Of a stretch of DNA of 64,000 nucleotides, positions 1 to 8,217 are shown piece after piece. The position numbers were made by a program, and so were the translations under genes. This DNA is from JANYHH01 sp965249745 (GTDB lineage: Bacteria > Deinococcota > Deinococci > Deinococcales > JAAFIG01). Location of the stretch: assembly GCA_965249745.1 (NCBI GenBank), contig OZ252252.1, forward strand, positions 2,480,001 through 2,544,000, read 5' to 3'. Under the pieces are notes generated by a model that was given only the letters and a program-made list of their open reading frames with translations, did no database searches and was not told the origin of the DNA. The first letter of the stretch is position 1; each line of letters starts with the position of its first letter.

Positions 1-442
1 CCCCCGACGAGAAGCTGTACGCCAGTGGCACGCCGTTCTCATCGGTCAGTGAAACTCCGGTGGAGGAGATGTTGACATTGATCTCCCTCGGGGCGGGAAC
101 CGGATTCAGAATCAAGGTATTCAGATGGGTTGCCTGATCGAAGGCGGCCAGCACGTTGAATTCCGGCGAGTTCGGATTGCTAGGGTCGCTGTACCGCTTT
201 GGGTTCGTGGCAAAATCCAGCAGGTTCAGTTGCGGGTTGACGAAGAAATTCAGCAAGCCTAACGGCAGGACCAGCCCACCGCCGCGCCCATCGCCCGGAT
301 AGGCGGCGAAGGCCGGATTGAAGGCCGCCAGATTGGACCCCGGAACCAGGGCCCCACCCATCCCGAGGCTGCGAACATCTTGCGCCTGCGCCGCCGCCGC
401 AAGCAGTACGCTCGCGCCGATCACGGTCAAAAATCGTTTCAT
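1..442 (-). CDS. Secreted outer-membrane-type protein, 5' part only
   Basis: The frame is open from an ATG at 442 to the left edge, so only the first 147 codons are present. The start follows a purine-rich AAGGGGGG Shine-Dalgarno box. The first 20 residues (MKRFLTVIGASVLLAAAAQA, then QD) form a clear signal peptide. Just after it comes the motif SLGMGGAL, which resembles the N-terminus of bacterial outer-membrane beta-barrel families (TraF/PorV/FadL-like), where a LGMGGA stretch begins the barrel. The rest is rich in Asn, Pro and aliphatic residues. The family cannot be settled from the fragment; secretion is well supported, a barrel fold is an inference. Confidence 0.7.
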   Translation of the reverse strand, partial: MKRFLTVIGASVLLAAAAQAQDVRSLGMGGALVPGSNLAAFNPAFAAYPGDGRGGGLVLPLGLLNFFVNPQLNLLDFATNPKRYSDPSNPNSPEFNVLAAFDQATHLNTLILNPVPAPREINVNISSTGVSLTDENGVPLAYSFSSG

Positions 443-457
443 GTCCCCCCTTGTTAC

Positions 458-479
458 CCCTGGCGTCTCGAGACCAGGG
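458..479. promoter_or_regulatory. Inverted repeat CCCTGG...CCAGGG centred near CTCGAG
   Basis: Six-base arms flank a TCTCGAGA core in the leader of the minus-strand secreted-protein gene, 16 to 37 nt upstream of its start codon. It could be an operator or an mRNA hairpin. No known binding site is recognised. Confidence 0.35.
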
Positions 480-614
480 TACCGATGAACGCCTTTACAT
501 AGAGTTCTCTCGTAAGACTATTTTCTCGTAGCGTTTCGTCCGAGCGCATCATACGAGGGCGACCAGGCTGATTCATGTGTAAATCACCTTTCAGGCTCAT
601 GACGGTCCTGATTC

Positions 615-1298
615 TCAGAGTACGATCCGCCCATCCTCGAGCCGCAAGATATCGTCGGCCCGGCCCGCCAGCGCCTCGTCGTGGGTGACGACGACCACGG
701 CGGCGTTCTCCGAGTGCGCCAGATCCACTAGCATCATGAACACCCGTTCGGCGTTGTGGCGGTCCAAGCTCCCCGTGGGTTCGTCCGCCAGCACCAGACT
801 CGGTTTTGTGCAGAGCGCCCGCGCCAGCGCGACGCGTTGCCGCTCGCCGCCAGAGAGGGCGCGCGGGTAAAATGTAGCGCGATTCCCCAGGCCGACCCGT
901 TCCAGCAGGGCCACCGCTCGAGCCTGGTCGGGTTGACCGACGATCATGCCGGGTAGCATCACGTTCTGCAAGGTCGTTAGGTCTTCCAGGAGGTAGTGAT
1001 GCTGAAAGATCAGTCCGACCTGACGCGCCCGCCGGGCCGCCAGCGCCTCTTGCGACAGCCCATTCAGCGATGTGCCCGCCCAGACGACCTCGCCACCGCT
1101 CGGACGCTCCAAGGCCCCTAGCAGGTGCAGCAGAGTACTCTTGCCACTGCCGCTCGGGCCGAGTACCGCCAGCACCCGCCCAGCTTGCAAACTGAAGGAA
1201 ACGCCGCGCAAAATTTCGACGTTCCCAACCGCGCTCGGGTACGACTGGCGCAAGTCCCTGACCTCGAGAGCAGTCGCAGCGGCTAGGCTCGAGTTCAT
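615..1298 (-). CDS. ABC transporter ATP-binding protein, LolD/MacB type
   Basis: A 227-aa nucleotide-binding subunit with Walker A GPSGSGKST, Q-loop in LIFQHHYLL, signature LSGGERQRVALARAL, Walker B LVLADEPTGSLD and H-loop VTHD. The DEPTGSLD sequence and small size match the LolD/MacB/FtsE class, which power lipoprotein release, macrolide export or MacB-like mechanotransmission. No permease gene lies in the window, so the membrane partner is unknown. A GTG at 1316 extends the frame, but TAGGCT at 1307-1312 sits 8 nt before the ATG at 1298, the leaderless layout used by many genes here, so 1298 is preferred. Substrate is unknown. Confidence 0.85.
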   Translation of the reverse strand: MNSSLAAATALEVRDLRQSYPSAVGNVEILRGVSFSLQAGRVLAVLGPSGSGKSTLLHLLGALERPSGGEVVWAGTSLNGLSQEALAARRARQVGLIFQHHYLLEDLTTLQNVMLPGMIVGQPDQARAVALLERVGLGNRATFYPRALSGGERQRVALARALCTKPSLVLADEPTGSLDRHNAERVFMMLVDLAHSENAAVVVVTHDEALAGRADDILRLEDGRIVL

Positions 1299-1375
1299 CG
1301 CGGGGCAGCCTATCACGGGGATTCTCGGCTTGAGCCTGGTAACTTTGGTTTGAGTTGCGGGGCTGTTTGAAGTGT

Positions 1376-1381
1376 TAAAAT
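1376..1381 (+). promoter_or_regulatory. Leaderless -10 box (TAAAAT) of the Crp/Fnr gene
   Basis: TAAAAT lies 6 nt before the ATG at 1388, leaving no room for a Shine-Dalgarno site. The divergent ABC ATPase gene has its own box at 1307-1312 on the other strand. Confidence 0.6.
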
Positions 1382-1387
1382 TGACGA

Positions 1388-2098
1388 ATGGTCAAGGATT
1401 TCGTCAGAAACGCACTCTCGAAGTCCCCGCTGTTCGCCAAGTCCTTGGACGCCGCCGTTCAGATGGCGATGGAGGCCGCGACGGTCAGAACCTACGCGGC
1501 CGACAGCGAAATCTTCCGCGAGGACGACCCCGGTGAGGCTGTCTATCTCATCACTGAGGGTCGCGTCAAGGTCTCGAGGGCCAACCTGGAAGGGCGCGAG
1601 CGCATCTTCACGATTCTGACACCCCCGGAAGTTCTGGGGGAGATGGCCGTCATCAACGGTTCACCGCGCACCGCGACCGCCTACTGCTTGGACAACGTGA
1701 CGACGGTCGTGATGTACCGCGAGGACTTGCGGGCGATCATGGAACGCCACCCGGTCGTCCTGTGGAATATGGCGAGCGTCCTCGCCCGGCGGTTGGGGGA
1801 AATGAACCGCGAGGTCGAGATGCTTTCGTTCTCGAGCACCCAGGCTTGCGTGGCATATGCGCTGCAAAGCCTGCACCTACGCGGCGCGTTCAAGGCGGGC
1901 AAGGACGGTCTGCCGACCTTGGAGTTCACCCATCAGGACCTGGCCAACCGGACCGGGAACAGCCGGGAAACGATTACTCGGGTGTTGAAGGACTTGGAGC
2001 GCGACGGCATCATCAAGACTCGCCCCGGCATGATTTCCCTGCTCAACCCGAGCGCACTGGAAGCCGTTATTTACGGATTGCGCGAACAGGACGATTGA
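1388..2098 (+). CDS. Crp/Fnr family transcriptional regulator
   Basis: A 236-aa regulator. Residues about 15-130 form the cyclic-nucleotide-binding-type beta roll (IFREDDPGEAVYLITEGRVKVS, then GEMAVINGSPRTATA in the phosphate-binding cassette region). A long dimerisation helix follows (EDLRAIMERHPVVLWNMASVLARRL), then a winged helix-turn-helix at about 175-215 (LANRTGNSRETITRVLKDLERDGII). There is no Fnr-type cysteine cluster near the N-terminus, so iron-sulphur sensing is unlikely. The RTATA stretch near the cassette is compatible with cAMP binding, though this is not proof. It may correspond to the Crp-type DdrI regulator of Deinococcus; that is only a possibility. Confidence 0.88.
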   Translation: MVKDFVRNALSKSPLFAKSLDAAVQMAMEAATVRTYAADSEIFREDDPGEAVYLITEGRVKVSRANLEGRERIFTILTPPEVLGEMAVINGSPRTATAYCLDNVTTVVMYREDLRAIMERHPVVLWNMASVLARRLGEMNREVEMLSFSSTQACVAYALQSLHLRGAFKAGKDGLPTLEFTHQDLANRTGNSRETITRVLKDLERDGIIKTRPGMISLLNPSALEAVIYGLREQDD

Positions 2099-2184
2099 TT
2101 CATTAGACCCTCTGCAAAACCTGGTGTGAAAGACCGGCCGAGATCTCGAGCATCGTCACAACGAACGCTTGGACCGTAGGCTGC

Positions 2185-2228
2185 TCAAGCTATTCGGTGG
2201 AGACTCGTCTCCACCGAATAGCTTGAGA
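2185..2228. repeat. Perfect 20-bp stem hairpin with a 4-nt loop
   Basis: The arms begin CTCAAGCTATTCGG and return as CCGAATAGCTTGAG around a CTCG loop. It sits between the convergent crp-like and esterase genes. No T-tract follows on either strand, so it is not a standard intrinsic terminator, although it would fold strongly in RNA. An outer ACGAAC/GTTCGT pair (about 2162 and 2242) could extend the structure. Confidence 0.7.
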
Positions 2229-2242
2229 TGATGGCTTCGACG

Positions 2243-2276
2243 TTCGTAAGAAGGCTATGTTCGCAAGAAGGCTATG
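2243..2276. repeat. Two tandem copies of a 17-nt unit
   Basis: TTCGTAAGAAGGCTATG is followed directly by TTCGCAAGAAGGCTATG, differing at one base. It lies just downstream of the long hairpin in the same 217-nt gap. Function is unknown. Confidence 0.7.
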
Positions 2277-2315
2277 CACCCGAACTAGAGTTCGCCTTGG
2301 CTGAGCTACTGCGGT

Positions 2316-3950
2316 TCAGGGCTGCGACACGGCGGGCGGTTCGTACCCGATTTTGTCCCACATGGCGCAGGCGTTCGGCGTCATCGGCGTCATGCGTGTC
2401 GTCTTAGCGAACTCGAGCGTCCCCTCGCTCGGGGTCTGGTACTTCGCCCAAGCTGGGCCGCTCTTGGCTTCCGGGCGCTGCTGGCGCACGAACGCGCCCC
2501 AGTAGCTCGCCATGCGCTGCCCCATCGTGCGGTCGTCCTGACTGAGGGCCTTGGAAGTCCCGAGGTTATTGAAGGTAAAGGGCAATTCGTCGCTGTGGCA
2601 GGCCTTGTTCAAGCAATCCGGCAGGTTGGGCCAGAGTGTTACGGCTTTGGAGCTGTACTTATACTGGTAAGCGTAAACCCCGAGCTTCGTTTGCAGCGCG
2701 AGCTTCCGGTTGGCGCACAGGAAAAAGTAATCGGTGGCGATTCGCGCCATCTGCTTGCGATTATCTGCCCCGAGCGACGGGTACGCTTGCATCACGGTTT
2801 CAAGGGCCGGACCGGCGAAGATCTTGGCCAGCGCCACGCGGTACATTAAATCCGAGATCGGACCCGTTCCCGCCAGTGCCACAAACAGGTCGCCCTCGTT
2901 GGCGTTCACGCCCATTAACATCGGCTTGGACAGCGTGGCGCTCGAGGCAGCCGCGCTCATCGGGGCGGTCGTGATCGTCTCGCCGTCAACCACCGGGGCC
3001 CACTGGATTACAGCCGATAGCCCGAACTCGAGCATTGGGACGTTCAGCATTGGGTCCTGTTGGGCTTTCAGGATTTTCTGCACCGGCTGATCCTGGAGGC
3101 ATTTCTGCGGTGTCAAGCTGTAAAAGCAACCGGCCGTCAATAAGAAATACTCGGCCGTGCGTTTGGCCTGCTCCAAGCTCTTGTATGGCAGGCCCATCGG
3201 GTTGCTCTGCATAACCGTAGCGCTGAACAGGTTCTGGCTGCGCGGGGCGCTCAAGAGGTGTAACCCGACCGACATAGCTCCCGCGCTTTCGCCGGAGAGC
3301 GTGACCTTCGCGGCGTCTCCACCGAAGGCGGCAATGTTATCCCGCACCCATTCCAATGCCAGTTGCTGATCCTGGAAGCCGTAATTTCCCTTCAAGCCGT
3401 TGACGCCCGCCAGGAACCCCAGAGCACCTAGTCGGTAGTTCAAGGTCACCACCACAATGCGCTGACTCGTAGCCAGAGCCGCACCGTCGTAGAGCGCCTG
3501 ATTCGTCTGGCTGGGTAGGGGATCGCCGCTCGAGCCGGTGACGAAGGCTCCGCCGTGGATGAAGACCAGCACCGGAAGGCGATTGGAAAGCCCGGACTTC
3601 GGTGTCCAGACGTTCAGTGACAGGCAGTCTTCCGATTGAGGCAGGCGTTGCGTGCCGTTCTGCGGGCAGGCGTTGCCGAACTTCGTGGCCATCAGCGTGT
3701 TGGTCCAAGCTGCCCTGGGGACGGGTGGTTTCCAGCGGTTCGCACCCGCCGTGGACGCGCCGTAGGGAATGCCCAAAAAGGCCTCGAAACCGGAACCCTT
3801 GAGACCGCAGACGCTGCCCGTCTTGGTGTTGACCAGCGGTGTCGCGCACGAACTGCGCTGCCCGAGAACTGATGAACTGATACCGATCGCGCCGCTCGCC
3901 AGTCCGAAGACCACGCTCAGCACCGCCCAAGTTTTCAATGAAGACCACAT
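2316..3950 (-). CDS. Secreted type-B carboxylesterase (paralogue 1)
   Basis: A 544-aa carboxylesterase/lipase of the type-B (cholinesterase-like) family that hydrolyses carboxylic esters. Visible motifs are the signature EDCLSLNVWTP, oxyanion-hole HGGAF, nucleophile elbow GESAGA, the acid residue in ANEGDLF and the catalytic His in KACHSDELPF. The N-terminus (MWSSLKTWAVLSVVFGLASG) is a signal peptide, so the enzyme is exported. A GTG at 4022 would add 24 residues before the signal peptide; ATG 3950 is preferred because TACGCT lies 6 nt upstream. It is followed in the same direction by a close paralogue at 4116-5741, so the two look like a tandem duplication. The substrate is unknown. Confidence 0.9.
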   Translation of the reverse strand: MWSSLKTWAVLSVVFGLASGAIGISSSVLGQRSSCATPLVNTKTGSVCGLKGSGFEAFLGIPYGASTAGANRWKPPVPRAAWTNTLMATKFGNACPQNGTQRLPQSEDCLSLNVWTPKSGLSNRLPVLVFIHGGAFVTGSSGDPLPSQTNQALYDGAALATSQRIVVVTLNYRLGALGFLAGVNGLKGNYGFQDQQLALEWVRDNIAAFGGDAAKVTLSGESAGAMSVGLHLLSAPRSQNLFSATVMQSNPMGLPYKSLEQAKRTAEYFLLTAGCFYSLTPQKCLQDQPVQKILKAQQDPMLNVPMLEFGLSAVIQWAPVVDGETITTAPMSAAASSATLSKPMLMGVNANEGDLFVALAGTGPISDLMYRVALAKIFAGPALETVMQAYPSLGADNRKQMARIATDYFFLCANRKLALQTKLGVYAYQYKYSSKAVTLWPNLPDCLNKACHSDELPFTFNNLGTSKALSQDDRTMGQRMASYWGAFVRQQRPEAKSGPAWAKYQTPSEGTLEFAKTTRMTPMTPNACAMWDKIGYEPPAVSQP

Positions 3951-4115
3951 GAGCGAAGCGTACGGACGCCAAGCCGGGACCGGGCTGTCGCAAAGCTGAG
4001 CGCCGCTTGAACGATTTCGCACATTCTCGTGACAGCGTTTACAAAGACCCGGCTGGTTTGTTCAGTGACTCATCACGTCTCGAGGTTAGCTTTGAGCAAC
4101 GTACCCGGAAGAAAT

Positions 4116-5741
4116 TTAAGGCTTCAGACCATCCCTGCCGTAGCCAAACTTGTCCCAGAAGGCGCACCGATTCGCGTCCGTCGGAACAGCTTTTGGTTCT
4201 GGGGAGATTTGCAAGGTTGTCTCAGCTTGAGCGGTGAACGGCTTCCAGTCGGGGTTTAACGGTTGCTGACCGCGAACGAAGGCTCCCCAGTCATCGGTCA
4301 TCCCCTTCCCGACTGTGCGATCGTCCGCCGATACCCCACTCGAGGTTCCCAGCGCGTTGAAGGCGAACGGTAACTCGTCACCGTGACAGGCTTTGCCGAC
4401 GCAAGCCGCCAGCTTCGAGGTGACAGATAGCGCCTTCGAGATATGAATGTACTGGTAATTGTAGACCGGAGCCTTGGCGCTGAGCGCCACGAAACGGTTT
4501 GGGCAGTAGAAGAAATAATCGGTGGCGATCCGCGCGATTTGCGGGGTGTTGTCGCCATCCACCGCCGGGTACTGCGCAATTACCGAGTCCAGCTTCTCCA
4601 AGCTGAACAGTTTTCCTAGAGTTGCGCGGTAAATGAGACGCGGAACCTTGGCGGCCCCAGCGAACAACTCGCCCTCGTTGGTGTTCGTGCCAACGATAAT
4701 GGGCTTTTCCAGACCGCCCGCCGCGACCCCGGTCAGTGGCGCTCGAGTCACGACGGTGCCGTCCACGACGGGTGACCAGGTGATGAGCGAGTACAGTCCG
4801 AACTCGAGGACGGCCAGATTGATGATCGGACTGGCTTGGGCCTTCAAGAGCGTTTCGACCGGTTTGCTTCGCATGCACTCGAGCGGCTTCAAGCTGTAAT
4901 GGCAGCCCGCCGCGAGCGTGTAGTACTCGCCGGTGCGTTTGGCTTCGCTGAGATTGCGAACGGGTAACCCGATCGGGTTGCTTTGCATAATCGCAGACCG
5001 AAAGAGCGGCTGGCTGCGCGGTGCGCTCAGCAGGTGAAAACCAACCGCCGAGGCTCCGGCGCTCTCGCCGGAGAGCGTCACCCTGGTCGGATCACCACCG
5101 AAAGCGTTGATGTTATCCCGCACCCATTCCAATGCCAGTTGCTGATCCTGGAAACCGTAATTTCCTTGCAAACCCAACGCGCCCGCCAAAAACCCGAGCG
5201 CACCGAGGCGGTAGTTGAATGTCACGACCACGATGTTCTGGCTTTTGGCCAGGTAGGAACCATCGTAAATCGCCTGACTCTGATCGCTCGGCAGCACGTC
5301 GCCGCCGCTCGAGCCAATCACGAACGCACCGCCGTGGATGAAAGCCAACACCGGCAGCCGGGCGCTCGGTTTCGTGTCGGGCGTCCAGACGTTGATTGTC
5401 AGACAATCCTCGGCTTGCGGCAAAAAACGCTGTCCATTCTGCGGGCATTCGACGCCGAAGGAAGTGGCTTTGTACACGTCGCTCCAGGTCGCCTTTGGAA
5501 CTGGCGGTGTCCAGCGCTTCGCGCCAGCCGTAGATTCCGCGTACGGAATGCCTAAAAAGGCTTGCGTTCCCCCACGGTTCACGCCGCAAACCTGGCCGCT
5601 CCGCGTCACGATCTCAGCGGTTTCGCAACCGCTCGCCCCTACCTTGAAGCTCGAGGCCAGTGAGACGGCTGTGAATGACACCGCTGTCAGTGATACCAGA
5701 ATTGCGCCAACCATCAACTCAATCGAGATCGGTTTTCTCAT
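4116..5741 (-). CDS. Secreted type-B carboxylesterase (paralogue 2)
   Basis: A 541-aa paralogue of the next gene downstream. It shares the motifs EDCLTINVWTP, HGGAF, GESAGA, the acid in NTNEGELF and the His in KACHGDELPF, and the long identical stretch GNYGFQDQQLALEWVRDN. The frame runs back to 5927, but the signal peptide begins at ATG 5741 (MRKPISIELMVGAILVSLTA) and a TAGCCT box sits 8 nt upstream, so 5741 is the likely start. The longer reading would overlap the divergent proC start. About 165 nt separate it from paralogue 1, which has its own -10 box, so the two may be transcribed separately. Confidence 0.9.
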   Translation of the reverse strand: MRKPISIELMVGAILVSLTAVSFTAVSLASSFKVGASGCETAEIVTRSGQVCGVNRGGTQAFLGIPYAESTAGAKRWTPPVPKATWSDVYKATSFGVECPQNGQRFLPQAEDCLTINVWTPDTKPSARLPVLAFIHGGAFVIGSSGGDVLPSDQSQAIYDGSYLAKSQNIVVVTFNYRLGALGFLAGALGLQGNYGFQDQQLALEWVRDNINAFGGDPTRVTLSGESAGASAVGFHLLSAPRSQPLFRSAIMQSNPIGLPVRNLSEAKRTGEYYTLAAGCHYSLKPLECMRSKPVETLLKAQASPIINLAVLEFGLYSLITWSPVVDGTVVTRAPLTGVAAGGLEKPIIVGTNTNEGELFAGAAKVPRLIYRATLGKLFSLEKLDSVIAQYPAVDGDNTPQIARIATDYFFYCPNRFVALSAKAPVYNYQYIHISKALSVTSKLAACVGKACHGDELPFAFNALGTSSGVSADDRTVGKGMTDDWGAFVRGQQPLNPDWKPFTAQAETTLQISPEPKAVPTDANRCAFWDKFGYGRDGLKP

Positions 5742-5913
5742 ATGCCAATAGGCTATCCAGATTGTAAGTATAAATTTTGCTCGAACACACGTTTCAGAGA
5801 CTGAACGAAAATTGAGCTGGTTTACCTTGAACGCCACTCCTTTGAGCGTTGCCGGATTGAACCTCAAACGGACGGAGTGCCAATTTCCTCGCGCCGCCCG
5901 GCAAGCCATCCCG

Positions 5914-5919
5914 TAGAAT
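5914..5919 (+). promoter_or_regulatory. Leaderless -10 box (TAGAAT) of proC
   Basis: TAGAAT is 7 nt before ATG 5927. A GAGG at 5920-5923 overlaps the same space and could act as a weak ribosome-binding site. No convincing -35 is visible. Confidence 0.55.
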
Positions 5920-5926
5920 GAGGTCA

Positions 5927-6715
5927 ATGAAGCTCGCGGTGATCGGGGTTGGCAAGATGGGCGAGGCGATTCTCGAGGGGATGCTGAACGCGTCCCTGCT
6001 GGAGAAGTCTGAAATCGGTGTTATCGGCGGTAACTCCAAACGCGCCGCCGAGGTCGCCGAGCAGCACGGCGTCTCATTGATGAGCCGTGAGGATGTTCAC
6101 GTGGCCGAGCGCGTGCTGATCTGCGTGCAACCCAAAGTCCTACCGGAAATCGCGGACTGGGCGGGTCATGCGGACGCCGGGTTCATCAGCATCATGGCGG
6201 GCGTCAACTTGGGAACCCTGGCGCGACGCTTAGGCTCGAGACGCGTTGTGCGGGCCATGCCAAATCTGGCCGCGACGATTCACAAGAGCGCTACGGCGGT
6301 CGTGTCCCTGCCCGAAGCCGAGGAGCAGGGCGATATGGGCTTCGCTAGAGCGCTGTTCGCGTCGGTTGGTGATGTCTACGAAATCGCCGAGCCGCTATTC
6401 AACACCTTCACCGGCATGGTCGGGAGCGGCCCTGCCTACGCCGCGATCTTCGCCGAGGCGCTGGCGGACGGCGGCGTGCGGATGGGGCTGAACCGCAAGT
6501 TGGCCATCGAGCTGGCGGGCAAGCTGCTGATCAGTACTGGAGAATTACTGCTGCGCCGGGTTCACCCGAGTATCCTGAAGGATGAAGTCGCCTCGCCGGG
6601 CGGAACCACCGTGGCGGGCATCGCCGAAATCGAGCGCTACACCTTTCGCGCCGCTGTGATCGAAGCCGTTAAAGCTGCTACGCTGCGCGGCGCGGAACTG
6701 GGAGAAGACAAGTGA
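5927..6715 (+). CDS. proC: Pyrroline-5-carboxylate reductase
   Basis: A 262-aa enzyme that reduces 1-pyrroline-5-carboxylate to proline with NAD(P)H, the last step of proline synthesis, in the cytoplasm. The Rossmann motif GVGKMGEAI is at the N-terminus. The C-terminal half carries TGMVGSGPAYAAIFAEAL and DEVASPGGTTVAGI, the family signature. The length is normal. An upstream ATG at 5918 is in frame, but the -10 box overlaps it, so 5927 is chosen. The stop overlaps the GTG of the next gene by 4 nt, so the two are translationally coupled. Confidence 0.96.
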   Translation: MKLAVIGVGKMGEAILEGMLNASLLEKSEIGVIGGNSKRAAEVAEQHGVSLMSREDVHVAERVLICVQPKVLPEIADWAGHADAGFISIMAGVNLGTLARRLGSRRVVRAMPNLAATIHKSATAVVSLPEAEEQGDMGFARALFASVGDVYEIAEPLFNTFTGMVGSGPAYAAIFAEALADGGVRMGLNRKLAIELAGKLLISTGELLLRRVHPSILKDEVASPGGTTVAGIAEIERYTFRAAVIEAVKAATLRGAELGEDK

Positions 6716-7269
6716 AACGAATCCTCAGCCTGATCCTCTTACTCTGCTTCGCCGCCGCCTTCACCTCGAGCGCACAGAACAGCTATTACCCGTCCAAGGT
6801 GGGCCTGAAATGGACGTACTCCTCCGGTGAAACCCAGTCGTACTCACGGGAGGACACGATGTTCAACACACGTGTTCTGGTCTTGGAGCACGTTGTGGCG
6901 GGCAAGGTCGTCAGCGAGGATTACCTGAAATCCGACGCGGACGGCGTGGTCCTGATCGGCACGAAACAGGGCAATCAGGTCTTTCAGTACCAGCCCGCTG
7001 TGATGATCTATCCGAAAGCGCCGCTCAAAGTCGGGTCCACTTGGACGACCAGCTCCGGGACCGGTCCCGGCAAGTTCACGCTGAATTACAGCGTCACCGG
7101 CACGGCGGGCGTCAAGGTCAAGGCGGGCCGGTTCAACGCCTTCATCATCAATTCGCAAGCCGTCAGCGCCGCCGGAACAAGCAGCAACGACCTGTACTTC
7201 GTGCCGAGCATTGGCACGGTCAAATACGTGTATCAGGACGGAACCGTTGTGACGCTCGAGAGTCGTTAA
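6712..7269 (+). CDS. Secreted protein of unknown function, coupled to proC
   Basis: A 185-aa protein starting at a GTG that overlaps the proC stop by 4 nt. The first 21 residues (MKRILSLILLLCFAAAFTSSA, then QN) are a signal peptide; the Cys lies inside the hydrophobic core, so this is not a lipobox. The mature part is predicted mainly beta strand, with alternating Thr/Ser and hydrophobic residues (LKVGSTWTTSSG, KFTLNYSVTGTAGVKVKAGRFNAF). The pattern of a GxxWxY start and a KVxAGxFxA motif is seen in many uncharacterised exported bacterial proteins. I do not recognise the function, and the link to proline synthesis may be only transcriptional. Confidence 0.8.
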   Translation: MKRILSLILLLCFAAAFTSSAQNSYYPSKVGLKWTYSSGETQSYSREDTMFNTRVLVLEHVVAGKVVSEDYLKSDADGVVLIGTKQGNQVFQYQPAVMIYPKAPLKVGSTWTTSSGTGPGKFTLNYSVTGTAGVKVKAGRFNAFIINSQAVSAAGTSSNDLYFVPSIGTVKYVYQDGTVVTLESR

Positions 7270-7271
7270 CT

Positions 7272-7838
7272 CTAAGGGTTGAGAACCGCTTCGATTATGC
7301 GATTCAGGCTGTCACCGGTTTCACGCTTCAGGAAATCCAGCAACTTCTGTCCGTGCTGGGCGTAGAGTTCCCGAGCGCTAAGAATGAGGTCGCTATCGTC
7401 CTCGGGCACGTGCCCCGGCCGGTTCGGGTACCGGTAGATCTCGAGTTGCCCTATAGTCTCCAATCCCAGCAGGTGTGCCGCCGCGTCCGGCACGACGGTT
7501 TCGCGCAACGGCTCGAGGGTGATCTCGGACACGACCTCCTCGCGGAAGCTCGTGCGGCCCGCTTGAAAACTCGAGCCAGGGAGGACATAGATAGAACCGC
7601 TCGCGCCCGACTTAGCGCGCCCGAAGGCTCCGGCGAAGCGTTCCACGATATACGGACGATCCCCGACAAAGCCGCTACCGAGGATGAAATCGTGATGATG
7701 CCCTAGAAACATCGCGGCGGTGGATGGATCTCGGGCCGCATAAATCCAGGCTTGCCCGTGCGTGCTGATCCGAGGTTCGATGCGTTTTAACCCGGAGATT
7801 CTGGAGGCGTGGTAAACCTCGAGGAGTGCCCTGTCCAT
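7272..7838 (-). CDS. Conserved-looking hypothetical protein (VYHAS N-terminus)
   Basis: A 188-aa soluble protein with no signal peptide or membrane helix. It begins LLEVYHASRISGLKRIEPR and continues STHGQAWIYAARDPSTAAMFLG and GASGSIYVLPGSSF. A YHAS/YHGS start followed by SGLKxIxPR and a later AA/DxxxAxxF segment is reminiscent of ADP-ribosyltransferase-fold proteins (KptA, DarT class), but the catalytic residues cannot be assigned by eye, so this is only a hint. The start is well fixed: TACACT lies 7 nt upstream of the ATG, inside a perfect dyad (7840-7867). It converges with the proC operon, with 2 nt between the stop codons. Confidence 0.75.
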   Translation of the reverse strand: MDRALLEVYHASRISGLKRIEPRISTHGQAWIYAARDPSTAAMFLGHHHDFILGSGFVGDRPYIVERFAGAFGRAKSGASGSIYVLPGSSFQAGRTSFREEVVSEITLEPLRETVVPDAAAHLLGLETIGQLEIYRYPNRPGHVPEDDSDLILSARELYAQHGQKLLDFLKRETGDSLNRIIEAVLNP

Positions 7839-7839
7839 G

Positions 7840-7867
7840 GTGTTCAGTGTATTGGGGAACTGAACAC
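7840..7867 (-). promoter_or_regulatory. Dyad operator overlapping a leaderless promoter
   Basis: GTGTTCAG and CTGAACAC form perfect 8-bp arms around a 12-nt spacer. They begin 2 nt outside the start codon of the 7272-7838 gene and enclose its -10 box (TACACT, 7846-7851). A dimeric repressor bound here would block transcription directly. The protein is not identified. Confidence 0.6.
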
Positions 7868-8217
7868 TATGTATTCCAACTTGTTCGACTTTATCGTCTA
7901 GTACAGCGAATTCAAGTCACAACCTGCGAAGTAGCGCCCAAGCCCGTGAGGTGCTGCGGTCAGGGCAAGAAAGGGTCGCCGCTAAAGCGGTGGGGATCGT
8001 GCGACGCGTGAATGACAAGCCACCGTCGCAAGACCCGACCGTCAGCTTCACTGTCACCTCCCTTGCGAAGCAAAGGAGGACCACGCTCGAGTCTCGAGAT
8101 TTATTGTTGGCTGCAAGCGAGAACGAATTTGTTGGCGTGTATGACTGAACATGCGCCTCGCTCGTTGCTGCGCATCCGTTGACCTCGAGCTGGCAACCGA
8201 TTGCGTCTCCGAAGCTG
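7868..8217. other. Intergenic region, no gene seen
   Basis: This 350-nt stretch lies between the starts or ends of two minus-strand genes. It contains a short hairpin (CCTCCCTTGC / GCAAAGGAGG, one mismatch, 8057-8079) and a second potential stem near 7975-8035 (GTCGCCGC...; GCGACGC). Short open frames here have no ribosome-binding site and look random. Confidence 0.5.
8057..8079. terminator. Hairpin downstream of no obvious coding strand
   Basis: Ten-bp arms with one C-A mismatch around a GAA loop. No T-tract follows, so termination is uncertain. It lies between two minus-strand genes. Confidence 0.3.
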
